A stretch of 5,907 nucleotides of DNA from Bacillota bacterium (GTDB taxonomy: Bacteria > Bacillota > Clostridia > Acetivibrionales > DSM-2933): assembly GCA_023441845.1 (NCBI GenBank), contig JAEZNF010000344.1, positions 1-5,907 of the forward strand. The letters run 5' to 3'. Positions 5,645 through 5,907 of this stretch are shown one piece after another. The notes beneath the pieces were generated by a model, which ran no database searches, was not told the origin of the DNA, and worked only from the letters and a program-made list of their open reading frames with translations. A program made the translations under genes and the position numbers. Within the stretch, counting starts at the first letter, position 1; every line of letters begins with the position of its first letter.

Positions 5645-5907
5645 TCACCTTTTCCTGATTATTCGTGCTGGTACTCCTACTGCCGTGGAACCGGGAGGAA
5701 TATCATTTATTACAACACTTCCTGCACCTACAATGCTGTTTTCTCCGATTTTAACGCCCTGTATTACAGTAGAACCGGCTCCTATCAGGCAATTATCAGC
5801 TATTGAAGCTCTGCCGCATATAACGGAACCGGGGGCAACGTGGACATTATTGCCTATGGTACACTCATGCTCAATTATGCTCCCTGTGTTTATGATGCAG
5901 TTATTCC
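5645..5907 (-). CDS. neuD: NeuD/PglD/LegH-type sugar O/N-acyltransferase, C-terminal part; start beyond right edge
   Basis: Read by hand from the right edge: 87 codons to TGA at 5645. The segment is a left-handed beta-helix with hexapeptide repeats: [20 protein letters not shown], then [40 protein letters not shown] and [20 protein letters not shown]. The IEHEC stretch fits the catalytic His (with the following acidic residue) of PglD-like acetyltransferases. This is the C-terminal acetyl-CoA-binding domain of the family; the N-terminal Rossmann-like domain that usually precedes it would lie outside the window. In this cluster it most likely acetylates the 4-amino group of the LegC product, as LegH does. 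O-acetylation of the finished sugar, as NeuD does, is the alternative. It ends 4 nt before neuB and its last codons supply the neuB ribosome site, so the two are probably translated together. Confidence 0.9.
   Translation of the reverse strand, partial: NNCIINTGSIIEHECTIGNNVHVAPGSVICGRASIADNCLIGAGSTVIQGVKIGENSIVGAGSVVINDIPPGSTAVGVPARIIRKR

Noticed and set aside
5263..5658. 131-codon plus-strand frame opposite neuB
   Set aside because: Antisense shadow of the conserved NeuB barrel, with no family resemblance of its own.
1..5907. CRISPR array, tRNA, rRNA or transposase gene
   Set aside because: I saw no regularly spaced direct repeats, no tRNA-like cloverleaf, no rRNA segment and no transposase-like protein in any frame. 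The inverted repeats at 4522-4632 are the only repeat structure of note.

Overview
The window looks like part of the flagellar region of a motile Gram-positive, Clostridia-type bacterium. This rests on moderate-to-low G+C by eye, purine-rich Shine-Dalgarno sites, a FlaG/FliD pair of clostridial style, and a sigma-D-like promoter. Every gene I can support lies on the minus strand, so transcription runs from high to low coordinates. The plus-strand reading frames are shadows of these genes.

In transcription order: (1) the C-terminal end of a NeuD/PglD/LegH-type left-handed beta-helix acyltransferase (5907-5645, cut by the right edge); (2) a complete NeuB/LegI-type nonulosonate synthase (5640-4615); (3) a 158-bp gap holding two long near-perfect inverted repeats; (4) a NeuA/LegF-type CMP-nonulosonate cytidylyltransferase (4456-3752); (5) a 119-bp gap; (6) a radical SAM protein with a C-terminal SPASM/twitch-like cysteine region (3632-2571); (7) a LegC-like DegT/DnrJ/EryC1 aminotransferase (2562-1468); (8) a 117-bp gap with a sigma-D-like promoter; (9) flaG (1350-952); (10) the N-terminal part of fliD (946 to the left edge).

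Taken together, the first five genes form most of a pathway for a CMP-activated nine-carbon sugar. The LegC-like aminotransferase suggests legionaminic acid or a relative rather than plain sialic acid. The 4,6-dehydratase (LegB) and the hydrolysing 2-epimerase (LegG) are not in the window and may lie beyond the right edge. Sitting directly upstream of flaG-fliD, the cluster most likely supplies sugar for flagellin glycosylation; that link is inferred from position.

Two features stand out. One is the pair of hairpins between neuB and neuA, one of which contains the neuB stop codon. The other is the radical SAM enzyme, which is not part of the standard legionaminic acid pathway and may mark a modified sugar.
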